DNA from: a virus
Reading direction: 5' to 3' (one strand)
Virus record (IMG/VR): IMGVR_UViG_3300030012_003218
Span: 1 to 57,571 of that record
Length of the DNA: 57,571 bases
Shown: piece by piece, positions 36,523 through 44,850 of the stretch
How the letters are laid out: each line of letters starts with the position of its first letter
Position numbering within the stretch: the stretch's first letter is position 1
Notes under the pieces: model-generated
Databases searched by the model: none
What the model was told of the DNA's origin: nothing
What the model saw: the letters and a program-made list of their open reading frames with translations, nothing else
Position numbers and translations under genes: made by a program

Positions 36523-36861
36523 TTATTTAACTTTTACTGTAATACTTTTAGCTTTCCTATCCTCGTACTTAGGAATGGAGATTGTTAAGATACCATCTTT
36601 ACAAACAGCAGAAGTTTGATTCAAATCATAAGAATCATGAACCCTGTACTTTCTTTCGAACTTACGATGTTCTTTTTCTGCTTTAATATGTAGATGTCTA
36701 TCTTCTACATTTACTTGAACGTCCTTGTTACCTAATCCAGGCACTTCGAAGTCCATTAACAACACATCGTCTTCAACTCGTGCTGTAGTATCTGAACTGT
36801 AACCATTCATATCCCAATCTAAGTATGAATCGAAAATCTTATCAAAATTTCTTAATGTCAT
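36523..36861 (-). CDS. Small heat-shock protein Hsp20
   Basis: 112 residues from the ATG at 36861, chosen because AAAGGA lies just before it (another in-frame ATG at 36888 adds nine residues). It has the alpha-crystallin domain: VLMDFEVPGLGNKDVQVNV, LHIKAEKEH, then CKDGILTISIPK. A holdase chaperone; Hsp20 genes are common in T4-like marine phages, probably protecting virion proteins during assembly. 110 bases separate it from the upstream gene, with a doubled TTGGTAC but no clear promoter. Confidence 0.9.
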   Translation of the reverse strand: MTLRNFDKIFDSYLDWDMNGYSSDTTARVEDDVLLMDFEVPGLGNKDVQVNVEDRHLHIKAEKEHRKFERKYRVHDSYDLNQTSAVCKDGILTISIPKYEDRKAKSITVKVK

Positions 36862-36971
36862 TTTTTTCCTTTTTAAATAATTAAACATATACTACTATTA
36901 GTACCAAATCTGTACCAATCGGAAATGTATGACATTTTGTTAGTTTTAAATTAGTTCAATGTGACAATGTG

Positions 36972-37322
36972 TCAGTTTACTGACATCGGGTCTCCAACTG
37001 CGATTATATTAAAGACTGACGTATCACCTGATACACTTCGTTTCTCTAAAAGAAATCCATCCATTACAAACAATGAAACTGTTTTGTTAACTAATGTTGG
37101 ATTGTCACAAGAAATTACAAGAGTGTTTGCGTCGATTACAACCTGTATCGGTCTATGTTCGGGAGTTTCTTCAGGAATGTCTACATCTTCAAAGACATCC
37201 TCTTCTAATTCACCATAGAGATAGTCGTGTAGATAATATACTTTAGTCATATCATCTAAACTCATGAAGTAATTATATTCTGCTTCATCCCAATGTTCCA
37301 CGATATCTCCTTTACTATACAT
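36972..37322 (-). CDS. Hypothetical acidic protein
   Basis: 116 residues, very acidic N-terminal half (GELEEDVFEDVDIPEETPE), beta-rich C-terminal half. No family recognised. Its stop codon lies inside the inverted repeat TGTCAG-TAAA-CTGACA; no T-run follows. 3 bases after the upstream gene. Confidence 0.7.
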   Translation of the reverse strand: MYSKGDIVEHWDEAEYNYFMSLDDMTKVYYLHDYLYGELEEDVFEDVDIPEETPEHRPIQVVIDANTLVISCDNPTLVNKTVSLFVMDGFLLEKRSVSGDTSVFNIIAVGDPMSVN

Positions 37323-37325
37323 ATC

Positions 37326-37676
37326 TTAAATCTTATCTTTCCACATCTTGTTCAAGAATAATAAACCTTGTTTGGATATAAACCTTTTATCGTGAAGAAC
37401 AACCTCTGAGAATATCTCAATTAATGTTTTTAAGTACTCAGAACCAAAATTATCCTTGACCATTGTTAGTCTTGGAATCATTTTTTCTTTGTATTCTTTT
37501 GTAACCATTTTATCGGGTTCTGAAATCAACTCCTTGATTTTACTTTTACACAAAGTATAATACGGGTCTTTTTTTTCCACAAGAATATCACGGACACTCT
37601 TTAGATACAACTCTAAGTCCGTATTATTTTCTAATGCGTCTTCATCAAATATGTTGAAAATTCCCTTGGGTGGCAC
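37326..37676 (-). CDS. Hypothetical helical protein
   Basis: 116 residues, Lys/Glu-rich and helical (ELYLKSVRDILVEKKDPYY). No family recognised. Member of the run of small genes from 39621 to 36313. Confidence 0.7.
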   Translation of the reverse strand: MPPKGIFNIFDEDALENNTDLELYLKSVRDILVEKKDPYYTLCKSKIKELISEPDKMVTKEYKEKMIPRLTMVKDNFGSEYLKTLIEIFSEVVLHDKRFISKQGLLFLNKMWKDKI

Positions 37677-37679
37677 TAA

Positions 37680-37970
37680 TTACATATTAAGTTTGTACTT
37701 CTTTTTTGCTAAATCAATCGCCTCTACTAACGTATGTGCTATCCTGTTACATTCTGCCATTGTTAGTTCGATGTCATGATTACCAACCTGTAAGTATCCG
37801 ATTTTAGATGGACCTGTTGGATACTCAGTTTGTTTTTGTTCGTGCATTTGAAAGTCGATAGAAGACCAATAGTTACCCATTCGTTTATCGTTCTTTTTCG
37901 CTACATCGTTTGGAATTCCGAAAGATTGGTTAACGTAACCACCTCTTTGCTTTTTGTTATATTTTTTCAT
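37680..37970 (-). CDS. Hypothetical protein
   Basis: 96 residues, basic N-terminus (KKYNKKQRGGYVNQSFG), helical C-terminus. Preceded by a 58-base gap reading TATTTATG and TATATAAATC, which may hold a weak promoter but has no TTTGG box. Confidence 0.68.
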   Translation of the reverse strand: MKKYNKKQRGGYVNQSFGIPNDVAKKNDKRMGNYWSSIDFQMHEQKQTEYPTGPSKIGYLQVGNHDIELTMAECNRIAHTLVEAIDLAKKKYKLNM

Positions 37971-38028
37971 AAACTGATTTATATAGTTTTGGTTATATTA
38001 CATAAATAGTTTTTTGAAATTAATAAAA

Positions 38029-38331
38029 CTACTTTTTCTTCCTATTTCTTCGAGAAACTCTATCGAACCTTTTCTCATCGATAGCCATTTCATGTTTCAT
38101 TGGATGAGTTCTGTTAAAGTTTTGTTCTATTTGACAAGACCTACTTGCCCAATACCACGCGTCATATACCTTAGTTTGTGGTGGAATGAATAACTCCTCA
38201 CCTACTACTGTACCGATTCCACTTGATATATAAAATAACCCATCTGTGTTTCTTTGAATCTTTGCCTTAGGATATCTTTTCCTAACTTTTCTTTGGAATG
38301 TTTTAAACTTCCTTTTCTGTTTCTCGTCCAT
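38029..38331 (-). CDS. Hypothetical basic protein
   Basis: 100 residues, highly basic at both ends (KQKRKFKTFQRKVRKRYPK; RFDRVSRRNRKKK), compatible with nucleic-acid binding. Overlaps the upstream gene by 29 bp. No family recognised. Confidence 0.72.
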   Translation of the reverse strand: MDEKQKRKFKTFQRKVRKRYPKAKIQRNTDGLFYISSGIGTVVGEELFIPPQTKVYDAWYWASRSCQIEQNFNRTHPMKHEMAIDEKRFDRVSRRNRKKK

Positions 38332-38539
38332 CTTTTTTATTTAGTGATTTCGTCAATCCTCTGTGGATGTGACAACTCGTCAATTCTTTATTTACAGAAC
38401 ACTCGTCAACTGTAGTACCGTTCTCAAGTTTGACTTTATACACAAGTCCTCTTTTTAATCTTGTTCGGTGTAAAACGGAACCCACCCTGTAGGTCCCGTT
38501 TAACTTTACAATTACACTGTCCCCTTTTTGAAAAATCAT
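38303..38539 (-). CDS. Small SH3-like (KOW-type) protein
   Basis: 78 residues. FQKGDSVIVKLNGTYRVGSVLH followed by GLVYKVKLENGTTV (read as separate strands) is the five-stranded SH3-like barrel pattern of nucleic-acid or protein-binding modules. Shares one base with its upstream neighbour (TAATG). Confidence 0.7.
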   Translation of the reverse strand: MIFQKGDSVIVKLNGTYRVGSVLHRTRLKRGLVYKVKLENGTTVDECSVNKELTSCHIHRGLTKSLNKKDGRETEKEV

Positions 38540-38739
38540 TATTTAATTACCTTTATGATTTTGGTCTCTATTACTGACCCTACTTCAAATTCAATTCCTG
38601 AATTCTCAAAGTCTTTTACGACTTTAGTTTCAGCGTCAGTTACAGACACTGCGTTAACTACATATTGTTCAGTTAACTTTTTTACTCTGCCTTTGTCATC
38701 CGTGTGATGTACTTTTACTTTTGCAATGTAATACTTCAT
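38539..38739 (-). CDS. DUF4494-like small protein
   Basis: 66 residues. The layout YYIAKVKV, EQYVVNAVSVTDAE and FEVGSVIET matches DUF4494, small proteins I know mainly from Bacteroidota genomes, where the central EQYLVDA-SFTEAE motif is invariant. Function unknown. Useful as an independent host-lineage hint. Confidence 0.7.
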   Translation of the reverse strand: MKYYIAKVKVHHTDDKGRVKKLTEQYVVNAVSVTDAETKVVKDFENSGIEFEVGSVIETKIIKVIK

Positions 38740-38742
38740 AAT

Positions 38743-39093
38743 TTATTTATTTTGATTTTTATTCTTGTCTCTTTCTTCCATTAAAAGGGTGGACAATTTA
38801 ACCCCTTCTTCGGTTGGACCGTATCCAAGTTTTCCGTTCTCGTCAACGTACATACGAATCAAACCTTTATCAGATAAGTTCATAAGAGCCATATCTGTTT
38901 CAAATCTCGTGTAATCTCTATAAGTTTGAACAACTACTTCTGATAACATATCAAATTCACCTGACTTTTTAAGTTTGTATTTTAAGATATCACCGAATGT
39001 ATTCCAATCGTCAACACCTGAGAATCCAACTTCTTTCAATTCAGATATTATGTCTGTTACTAAGTTATCTAACTCTTCTTGATTCCACTTCAT
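38743..39093 (-). CDS. Hypothetical protein, winged-helix-like
   Basis: 116 residues. LMNLSDKGLIRMYVDENGKLGYGPTEEG (given in parts: a helix then a strand-turn-strand) looks like the wing of a winged-helix domain, but the similarity is only visual. Starts one base after the stop of the next upstream gene. Confidence 0.68.
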   Translation of the reverse strand: MKWNQEELDNLVTDIISELKEVGFSGVDDWNTFGDILKYKLKKSGEFDMLSEVVVQTYRDYTRFETDMALMNLSDKGLIRMYVDENGKLGYGPTEEGVKLSTLLMEERDKNKNQNK

Positions 39094-39094
39094 A

Positions 39095-39268
39095 TTATTT
39101 TTCTTTAGTCTCTACCAAACTGTCTAAGTAATCCATTGCGTCTACGTCCCCAATTAGGACATCCACCTTTGGACCGTTATATCGATTTAACACTGCCTTA
39201 ACTCCCCATTCCTCAACCATCGATTTAAGTTCTTTTATATTTGGTAAATGTATTTTATTAAATCCCAT
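39095..39268 (-). CDS. Small protein (57 residues)
   Basis: ATG at 39268 to TAA at 39095: starts MGFNKIHLPNIKELKSMVEE, contains VDVLIGDVDAMDYLDS. Spacing of 1-2 bases to both neighbours and good codon periodicity support it as a gene. Function unknown. Confidence 0.65.
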   Translation of the reverse strand: MGFNKIHLPNIKELKSMVEEWGVKAVLNRYNGPKVDVLIGDVDAMDYLDSLVETKEK

Positions 39269-39270
39269 AA

Positions 39271-39621
39271 TTAATCAAACCATTGTGACCTGTGGGTCTT
39301 TACGTTTTTAACCATCTTGTCAGGTTCTTCCCAACCTTTTTCATTCATCTTGTCTATGATTCTCTGTTGTACGATATCATCACCAATCTGTCCCATCTTC
39401 TCTGCGTCTTTTATTAACTTCGTAGTAATTTCTTTACCACTCATTTTAGCATCCAACGCTGCGAATCTTTTACAATGATACTTTCCTAATGGTTTACTAT
39501 ATTGTTTTAAGTATGCTGTTTTTGAATCTAAGTATTCTAAAAACATATCAAAGTCATATGCTGCTATTTCGTCAAGTTGTTTATCCGTTAATGGATTCTC
39601 GGGGTCGTACTTTAGATTCAT
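39271..39621 (-). CDS. Hypothetical protein
   Basis: 116 residues, helical, Lys/Asp/Tyr-rich (DKQLDEIAAYDFDMFLEYLD). No family recognised. The class B -7 box ends only 5 bases before the ATG, so the transcript would be nearly leaderless. First gene of the run to 36313. Confidence 0.7.
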   Translation of the reverse strand: MNLKYDPENPLTDKQLDEIAAYDFDMFLEYLDSKTAYLKQYSKPLGKYHCKRFAALDAKMSGKEITTKLIKDAEKMGQIGDDIVQQRIIDKMNEKGWEEPDKMVKNVKTHRSQWFD

Positions 39622-39626
39622 ATCTT

Positions 39627-39658
39627 TAAATATACAAAATTTTTATTTAACATCCAAA
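39627..39658 (-). promoter_or_regulatory. Class B promoter, likely leaderless start
   Basis: TTTGG (39654-39658), 19 bases, TATATTTA (39627-39634). The ATG of the next gene is at 39621, about where transcription should begin. Confidence 0.75.
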
Positions 39659-40080
39659 CCGTTTCTAAACATCTTCTCAATACAGTAGTATTCGTAGACA
39701 TCTTCGGTACTCATAGGTTTCTCATCCATGAGTTTATCCCATAGACAAAAACCAAAATGTTTTTCTAATTCTTTTTTTAAGTTGTTTAATATCTTAATAT
39801 CATCATTGTGTCCTTCTTCAGCCAATTTGTTTGCTCTAACATTCTTTAGGTAGGTCTTTTGTCTTGCCTCATATTCATATCCCCAATAATCACCACCCTC
39901 GGGACACTTACTCATTATCTCATTGTAGAGGTCAGAAGACTGCTTTCTTGCAGCCTTCTCCTCTGTGTAATAATGAGATAATTCAAAGTCACCATTCTGT
40001 ATCCTATCCCAAAGATGAGATTTTACAGAAAGAGTTTTTCTTTTACCATTTGTCCACCACCTATACTTGTTGTATGCCAT
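39643..40080 (-). CDS. Hypothetical protein
   Basis: 145 residues, Trp/Tyr/Lys-rich, start MAYNKYRWWTNGKRKTLSVK, helical afterwards. No family recognised. It follows the AAA+ gene by 27 bases and its end overlaps the next promoter. Confidence 0.7.
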   Translation of the reverse strand: MAYNKYRWWTNGKRKTLSVKSHLWDRIQNGDFELSHYYTEEKAARKQSSDLYNEIMSKCPEGGDYWGYEYEARQKTYLKNVRANKLAEEGHNDDIKILNNLKKELEKHFGFCLWDKLMDEKPMSTEDVYEYYCIEKMFRNGLDVK

Positions 40081-40107
40081 AGTATTAATATTAGAGGTTA
40101 GTAACCC

Positions 40108-41370
40108 TTAGAAAGGATTACTAACGTCTTCTGATTCTACATTAAACAAGTCTTCGTCTTGTGGAGTCTCACCTAAGAACTTCTGAATGTATTGTTTCAT
40201 GAACACTCTCTCAGATTGAGCACCACCACTTTGGTCGAACAATGGATAGATTGTAATCTCAGCGGCTTCACCTAATTCAAAACCATCATAAAGTAGAGAA
40301 CCAATCTCAACTGCGGTTCTTGTTGACAATGAGTTAGTCAACTTAGGAGTCTCTGACATTACGTCATTTCTTGTCATCGAAGTAATTTCAGCAACCGAAG
40401 AAATAACATCCTTATCAACTGAAGGATACATCATCTGAAGTAACTCAGACTCTTCTTCCTTAGTCAAGGTGTCCATTTCAATGACAGTAAATCTGTCAAG
40501 AATAGCTCTATCGAGTGCTCTCGTTGCGGTGTATTCATTACCGATGTTTGCAGATGCGATGAAGGATACTCCGTCTGCAACTTTGATAACAGGAGCGTCA
40601 GCGGCTTCATCCAATCTCAAGTATCTTTGACCTTGGTCAAGAACTGTCATTAGGATGTTGTGAGCCTCAGGGTGTGCTCTCGTCAACTCATCAAGGACCA
40701 CCACCGTGTTTGGAGTTTGGATTGCTTTCACAAATGGTGAAGAGTTGAACACTGTTCCCTTCTTAGTATCGAACTGAGTATTTCCGATAAGGGTTGTTCT
40801 TGGGTCTTGAGTTGCACCCAAGTTAATAATGAAGGTGTTGTAACCTTCAAGGGAATTAGCCGCTGCTTTCGCTGCCATGGTCTTACCACAACCTGCGGGA
40901 CCTGTCATCATAATATTTTTACCTCTAAGGATGTTTCTGATTAGATACTTCCACTTTAGAGACTTCATAAACAACATCTTTGGTTTTAAACCATCGACCT
41001 CATTGTGAATAAAGTTAAGGACATCTGAAGTCATTTCTTTGGACGCGACACCCGTTGGTGTTGGTTCCCATAACATAGACATCAGACCACCGTTAGGTTT
41101 GTTGAAGTTACCAACAGGTTCGGGTTTCTGTTCAACGGTTGAAGCAGGAACTCTGTTGTAAACAATCTCACCATCAGAAAGTCTACCTCTGACTCTGATT
41201 TTGAAACCCCACTTCGCAGGATTGTTACACGCTGACTTTACCCTTTTGTAGAGGTTGGTACCCTCTTCATTGAACTCGGGGATGTTGAACTTAACACCTG
41301 CCGAATCTTCGAACAAATAGAGGTCATCTATCTGAACTACTTTTCCAAAAACTGATTTTTGTGCTTTCAT
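40108..41370 (-). CDS. MoxR/CobS-type AAA+ ATPase
   Basis: 420 residues. Walker A GPAGCGKT (157-164), Walker B VVVLDE (222-227), sensor 1 SFIASAN, and the arginine stretch RALDRAILDRF mark a MoxR-branch AAA+ protein of the CobS/CbbQ kind. Residues 1-~110 are a separate beta-rich domain. Such ATPases work with VWA-domain partners as chaperones that insert metals or remodel complexes; the partner is encoded directly upstream. CobS-like proteins are known from T4-like marine phages. Own class A promoter. Confidence 0.9.
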   Translation of the reverse strand: MKAQKSVFGKVVQIDDLYLFEDSAGVKFNIPEFNEEGTNLYKRVKSACNNPAKWGFKIRVRGRLSDGEIVYNRVPASTVEQKPEPVGNFNKPNGGLMSMLWEPTPTGVASKEMTSDVLNFIHNEVDGLKPKMLFMKSLKWKYLIRNILRGKNIMMTGPAGCGKTMAAKAAANSLEGYNTFIINLGATQDPRTTLIGNTQFDTKKGTVFNSSPFVKAIQTPNTVVVLDELTRAHPEAHNILMTVLDQGQRYLRLDEAADAPVIKVADGVSFIASANIGNEYTATRALDRAILDRFTVIEMDTLTKEEESELLQMMYPSVDKDVISSVAEITSMTRNDVMSETPKLTNSLSTRTAVEIGSLLYDGFELGEAAEITIYPLFDQSGGAQSERVFMKQYIQKFLGETPQDEDLFNVESEDVSNPF

Positions 41371-41415
41371 AGACTTTGTTTTAAATTATTATTTCTCATT
41401 ATTATTATTACTCTC

Positions 41416-41447
41416 TAAAGATAGTGAATTAGGTTCACAATTCCAAA
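41416..41447 (-). promoter_or_regulatory. Class A promoter for the AAA+ gene
   Basis: TTTGG (41443-41447), 19 bases, TATCTTTA (41416-41423), about 45 bases before the ATG. Confidence 0.82.
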
Positions 41448-41454
41448 TTTCTAA

Positions 41455-41472
41455 TGTTAAATTATTGTTAAA
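41455..41472 (-). repeat. Tandem TTTAACA repeats upstream of AAA+ promoter
   Basis: TTTAACA at 41466-41472 and 41455-41461, period 11, 7 bases from the -33 box. The first copy contains the stop codon of the VWA gene. Confidence 0.85.
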
Positions 41473-43588
41473 TTTTAACTTCAAACTTTTTATTTAATGT
41501 CTTAGCTAACTGAGTCACATTGTTTACATCAATGAACTCTGAATCCTTTCCGTACATTTTCTCAAACTGACTCTTACTATTTCCGTAGTATCCATCAGAG
41601 ATAAAGTAAGAAAGAACTGATACACCTGACTGTCTGATTTTCTTGACTTGTTCTGCTGTATGGTCTACTGCGTATTGACCGTTGTAACTAATTTCTCTGT
41701 TATCAAAACCAGGCCACCCATCTGAGAAGTTGATTAGATAACTCTCTTCACCGTTCTTGGTCTTAGTTAACTCTTTTAGTACTGCTTCAAAACAAAGACC
41801 CTCGGGTGTTGTACCACTTGGTGATATGTGTTTGAATAAGTTCTGTATCTTTGAGAACTTATCTTTTCTCGAATCATATGCAACCAACATCAAAGGTTGA
41901 CAGTGTCTACTTTCTCTATTGTAGTAAATACCTCTGTAAGATATAACAACATTCATATTCTCTGTCATTGATGCTGCTTTAGCGATTGCTACTGCGGCGG
42001 TCTGAGTGTTGTACCACTTGTCACCATTCATTGAAGAACTTGCGTCAATCGAGATATGTAGTAGAGAAGGAGTCGCGGTATTGATATTGATTTGGTCAAA
42101 GATATCAAAGTTACCGAAACCAATCTCGTGTAACATTCTACCATTCAACTTACCACTCTTCATTCTTGGAGTCTGAAGAACTCTCTCCTCGTTTCTTGTT
42201 TTAAGTTTCTTACCTAACTGAGTACCTAACATAATACCCTTGTCAACTGCGACCTTGTTTGAATCAGTTCTCCAATAACCTAAGTGGTCAATCAGACCCG
42301 ACTCAATTAACTGTTGAGTCATGTTGTTGATAACATAAGTTTGAACACCTTGTGATTGGTTTCTCCAATAACCTTGTTCAAGACCTTTACCTGTAACCTC
42401 TGTCTTGATATCTGCAGTATCAAGAGTATCAATCTTCTTTTTATCTGCTTTAGATATTTTCTTTTTAGTGATATCACCATTCTGAAACTTCTTTTGTTTT
42501 TCAATGGCGTTCTCTAACATCTTTTTTTGTCTGTCATTCAGTGGTTGGTGTTGACCACCTGCACCATTCTTGTTTGATTGACCACTTGACATAGAACCTT
42601 TCTTATCAGTAGAACCATCGTCCTTACCATCACCATCAGAGTCGGTACCTTTACCTTTACCCTTACCTGTCATTGGTTTACCATCACCCGTTGGTTTAGA
42701 TTGTGAATCAGATACTTCAGACTTACCATCAGTATCACCATCTTCACCACCATTACTTTTTTGTGATTCTGGCATTTGGTCCATATAATCATCAACATTC
42801 TTTTGGATGACTTTGTATATCTTACCTGCTAACTCAAGAGACTCATCTGTATTTTTTAGTCTTGAAATATTTCTAAGGTCAAGAAGACTCCAAATCTCTT
42901 TCAATCCTTTTAGAGCACTGAGGTCTCTGTTCTTGTTAGTGATGTTAATCAATCTAAACATATAAGACTCCCAAGTCTCATCTCTATGTTCTGAAGACTT
43001 AAGACCCTTGTCTACTACATTAGAGTGGAAATACTTTTTGTACATTGACTCGTAGTAACCTCTGTAACCAGGCGCCGATGAATAAACAAAGTTATCAATT
43101 CTCCTGTCTTCTACATAGTTAAGAAGGTCTTTTAGTTTACTTTTTATATCATTACCCACTGACCACCAATCGTCACCAAACACTCCCGACTTGTCTTGAT
43201 AAGGTTTAACGATTTCTTGCATAGACACAGGAAATATGTTGTGGTCCATAAGATTTCTAAGGGAATCGAAATCTGTAAGTTTAATGTGAGAACCCTCATG
43301 TAGTGCGAGACCAACCACGGGGTCAAATTCTTTATCGTCTAATTTTGCAGAGATAACAACCTCTTGACCATCCGTGTAAGAGTCACTACCCCTACCATCG
43401 AATGTCACAGGAATAGACTCACCTGTTACAATACTTACGAAGTTACCGATACTCCTCTTGTAGGACATCAGTTTCATTAAGTCATTTGATTTCTTTTCTA
43501 CTTTTGATACATCATCATCCTCGTCCCAAATAGACTTGTCGAGCCAGAAGGATGAATAGTTTAGATTTGATTTATACATATTTCCCAT
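41468..43588 (-). CDS. VWA protein with N-terminal zincin-like (HExxH) domain, CobT-like
   Basis: 706 residues. An HEGSH motif at 97-101 within ALHEGSHIKLTDF suggests a zinc metallopeptidase fold, as in DUF2201/CobT-like proteins. Residues ~280-360 are a Gly/Lys/Asp/Ser-rich linker. The C-terminal VWA domain has the full MIDAS: DASSS (515-519), a Thr in SGTTPEG (~587-593) and Asp in NFSDGWPG. Pairs with the MoxR-type ATPase downstream, each with its own class A promoter. Whether the HExxH is catalytic or only structural is unknown. Cobalt-chelatase (cobalamin) activity is unlikely without other pathway genes. Confidence 0.88.
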   Translation of the reverse strand: MGNMYKSNLNYSSFWLDKSIWDEDDDVSKVEKKSNDLMKLMSYKRSIGNFVSIVTGESIPVTFDGRGSDSYTDGQEVVISAKLDDKEFDPVVGLALHEGSHIKLTDFDSLRNLMDHNIFPVSMQEIVKPYQDKSGVFGDDWWSVGNDIKSKLKDLLNYVEDRRIDNFVYSSAPGYRGYYESMYKKYFHSNVVDKGLKSSEHRDETWESYMFRLINITNKNRDLSALKGLKEIWSLLDLRNISRLKNTDESLELAGKIYKVIQKNVDDYMDQMPESQKSNGGEDGDTDGKSEVSDSQSKPTGDGKPMTGKGKGKGTDSDGDGKDDGSTDKKGSMSSGQSNKNGAGGQHQPLNDRQKKMLENAIEKQKKFQNGDITKKKISKADKKKIDTLDTADIKTEVTGKGLEQGYWRNQSQGVQTYVINNMTQQLIESGLIDHLGYWRTDSNKVAVDKGIMLGTQLGKKLKTRNEERVLQTPRMKSGKLNGRMLHEIGFGNFDIFDQININTATPSLLHISIDASSSMNGDKWYNTQTAAVAIAKAASMTENMNVVISYRGIYYNRESRHCQPLMLVAYDSRKDKFSKIQNLFKHISPSGTTPEGLCFEAVLKELTKTKNGEESYLINFSDGWPGFDNREISYNGQYAVDHTAEQVKKIRQSGVSVLSYFISDGYYGNSKSQFEKMYGKDSEFIDVNNVTQLAKTLNKKFEVKI

Positions 43589-43605
43589 TTTTTAATCTTA
43601 CGATA

Positions 43606-43637
43606 TAAAGATAATACAATTTTTACTTATTTCCAAA
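43606..43637 (-). promoter_or_regulatory. Class A promoter for the VWA gene
   Basis: TTTGG (43633-43637), 19 bases, TATCTTTA (43606-43613), 17 bases before the ATG at 43588. Confidence 0.82.
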
Positions 43638-43644
43638 TTTCTAA

Positions 43645-43662
43645 TGTTAAGAAATTGTTAAA
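43645..43662 (-). repeat. Tandem TTTAACA repeats upstream of VWA promoter
   Basis: TTTAACA (43656-43662) and CTTAACA (43645-43651), period 11, 7 bases from the -33 box; they overlap the last codons of the 55-residue gene. Confidence 0.82.
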
Positions 43663-43814
43663 TTTTTCTTATGTTTCTCCTTTCGAGAATAAGTCTTTTT
43701 AGACTTATGAGTTTGTTCAGTTGTCTTCTTACCAATATGATGACTCGCCTCACCACGGGTCCAACCCCCGTTGAAGTCAAGTTCGTCTTGATATGATTCT
43801 TTTTTCTTACCCAT
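43647..43814 (-). CDS. Small Lys/His-rich protein (55 residues)
   Basis: ATG at 43814 to TAA at 43647. Reads MGKKKESYQDELDFNGGWTR, then a strongly basic tail (KSKKTYSRKEKHKKN). Overlaps the upstream gene by 8 bp. Basic composition suits nucleic-acid binding; no family recognised. Confidence 0.65.
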   Translation of the reverse strand: MGKKKESYQDELDFNGGWTRGEASHHIGKKTTEQTHKSKKTYSRKEKHKKNLTIS

Positions 43815-44040
43815 TTTTAGCTACCCCTTTTAAAAAGTCTTCTTCAAACTCTAACCAATCAGGTATTGAGTCTAAATCAACAACTGAAGAAATTAGTTTT
43901 TCAACAAATACATGGTCACCCCAAGAAGCGGAATTGTGACATTGTTTTACTAACTTCAATAGTTTCATAAATTTGTTATCTAACTCAATGTAGTTTGTAT
44001 TGCTTATATTACTGTAATTTTTATATTTTAGTTTTATCAT
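43807..44040 (-). CDS. Hypothetical protein
   Basis: 77 residues, helical, start MIKLKYKNYSNISNTNYIEL. No family recognised. First gene after the class A promoter with the longest repeat array. Confidence 0.7.
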   Translation of the reverse strand: MIKLKYKNYSNISNTNYIELDNKFMKLLKLVKQCHNSASWGDHVFVEKLISSVVDLDSIPDWLEFEEDFLKGVAKNG

Positions 44041-44058
44041 ATCTTTTTCTTTACATAG

Positions 44059-44090
44059 TAAAGATAAGCATAAAAACGTTAATATCCAAA
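44059..44090 (-). promoter_or_regulatory. Class A promoter with four-repeat upstream array
   Basis: TTTGG (44086-44090), 19 bases, TATCTTTA (44059-44066), 18 bases before the ATG at 44040. Confidence 0.82.
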
Positions 44091-44097
44091 CCTTTTT

Positions 44098-44137
44098 TGT
44101 TAAATTTTTGTTAAAGTTATTAACAAGTTATTAACAA
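44098..44137 (-). repeat. Four 11-bp phased repeats upstream of a class A promoter
   Basis: From far to near on the minus strand: TTGTTAATAAC twice (44127-44137, 44116-44126), then TTTAACA twice (44109-44115, 44098-44104), all in 11-bp register, the last 7 bases from the -33 box. The whole gap between 44040 and 44143 is taken up by this regulatory region. Confidence 0.85.
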
Positions 44138-44142
44138 TTATA

Positions 44143-44487
44143 TTATATTTTAGATGACATTAGTGTAGATGTATGTCCTTCAGACCACCCTTTTTCTCTG
44201 TAGAAGTTAAGTGTTGTTGGTAGACAGTACGTTATTACATCATACCCTTTAAGGTTTTCTTGACACCATTTCCATCTGGCGTCCCATAACATTCTGTAGA
44301 TTCCGTTACCTCTATATTCTTCTTCTACAAATGCATTAGCAAACTTTACTGTATTGTGGGATAAAAATAGTAATGAGTTCCAACCTATCGCTTTATTATT
44401 GTGTAGAGCAATCCACCCACACTCCTCTTTGGGAGTTGGTACGGATTCTGGCAACTTGTAGGGTACGATAGTTATATTCATTCTCAT
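44143..44487 (-). CDS. GNAT-family N-acetyltransferase
   Basis: 114 residues. The acetyl-CoA loop is RGNGIY (59-64) in FVEEEYRGNGIYRMLWDARW, with the preceding strand carrying ANAFV and the C-terminal NFYREKGWSEG typical of the fold. A second ATG two codons in is possible. Target unknown. Last gene of the enzyme island. Confidence 0.83.
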   Translation of the reverse strand: MRMNITIVPYKLPESVPTPKEECGWIALHNNKAIGWNSLLFLSHNTVKFANAFVEEEYRGNGIYRMLWDARWKWCQENLKGYDVITYCLPTTLNFYREKGWSEGHTSTLMSSKI

Positions 44488-44511
44488 TTCTCATAAAGAA
44501 ATAAATATATA

Positions 44512-44850
44512 CTATTTTTCCATTTCCCTTCTAATCTTTGATGCTGATATGTCGTATATATCTTTCGGTGGTTCGTGCTCGATTACTTCGTATCCAACTG
44601 TTCTACCATAATTGATTGATTCAATGTCAGGTATGACTATAACTTTCACCCTACCTTCAGTTACTAAATCGTTTAATTCTGCTTTGATATTGTGTACAAT
44701 CTTTCCACTGTACCACTCGTGGGTTTCGTCAGGGTGTTCGTCTCTAACTGCTATACAAACGTTCTTACCTTCATTTAATCTTTGGTCTATTAACCATCTA
44801 TGTCCATTATGCCATGGTTGATATCTACCTACGAAAAGTGAGTATTTCAT
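44512..44850 (-). CDS. HxGH nucleotidyltransferase (NMNAT/cytidylyltransferase-like)
   Basis: 112 residues. GRYQPWHNGHRWL (8-20, with HNGH at 14-17) and ISASKIRR (101-108) are both signature motifs of the superfamily; short, close to a minimal catalytic domain. Overlaps the APS-kinase-like gene by 26 bp. Possible products are NAD or a nucleotide-activated metabolite. Confidence 0.87.
   Translation of the reverse strand: MKYSLFVGRYQPWHNGHRWLIDQRLNEGKNVCIAVRDEHPDETHEWYSGKIVHNIKAELNDLVTEGRVKVIVIPDIESINYGRTVGYEVIEHEPPKDIYDISASKIRREMEK

Noticed and set aside
36975-36990. TGTCAG-TAAA-CTGACA as a terminator after the 36972 gene
   Set aside because: The stem is short, includes the stop codon and is not followed by a T-run.
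41468-43588. Cobalamin biosynthesis (CobT) function for the VWA protein
   Set aside because: No other cobalamin pathway gene is present; only the ATPase/VWA pair is shared with cobalt chelatase.
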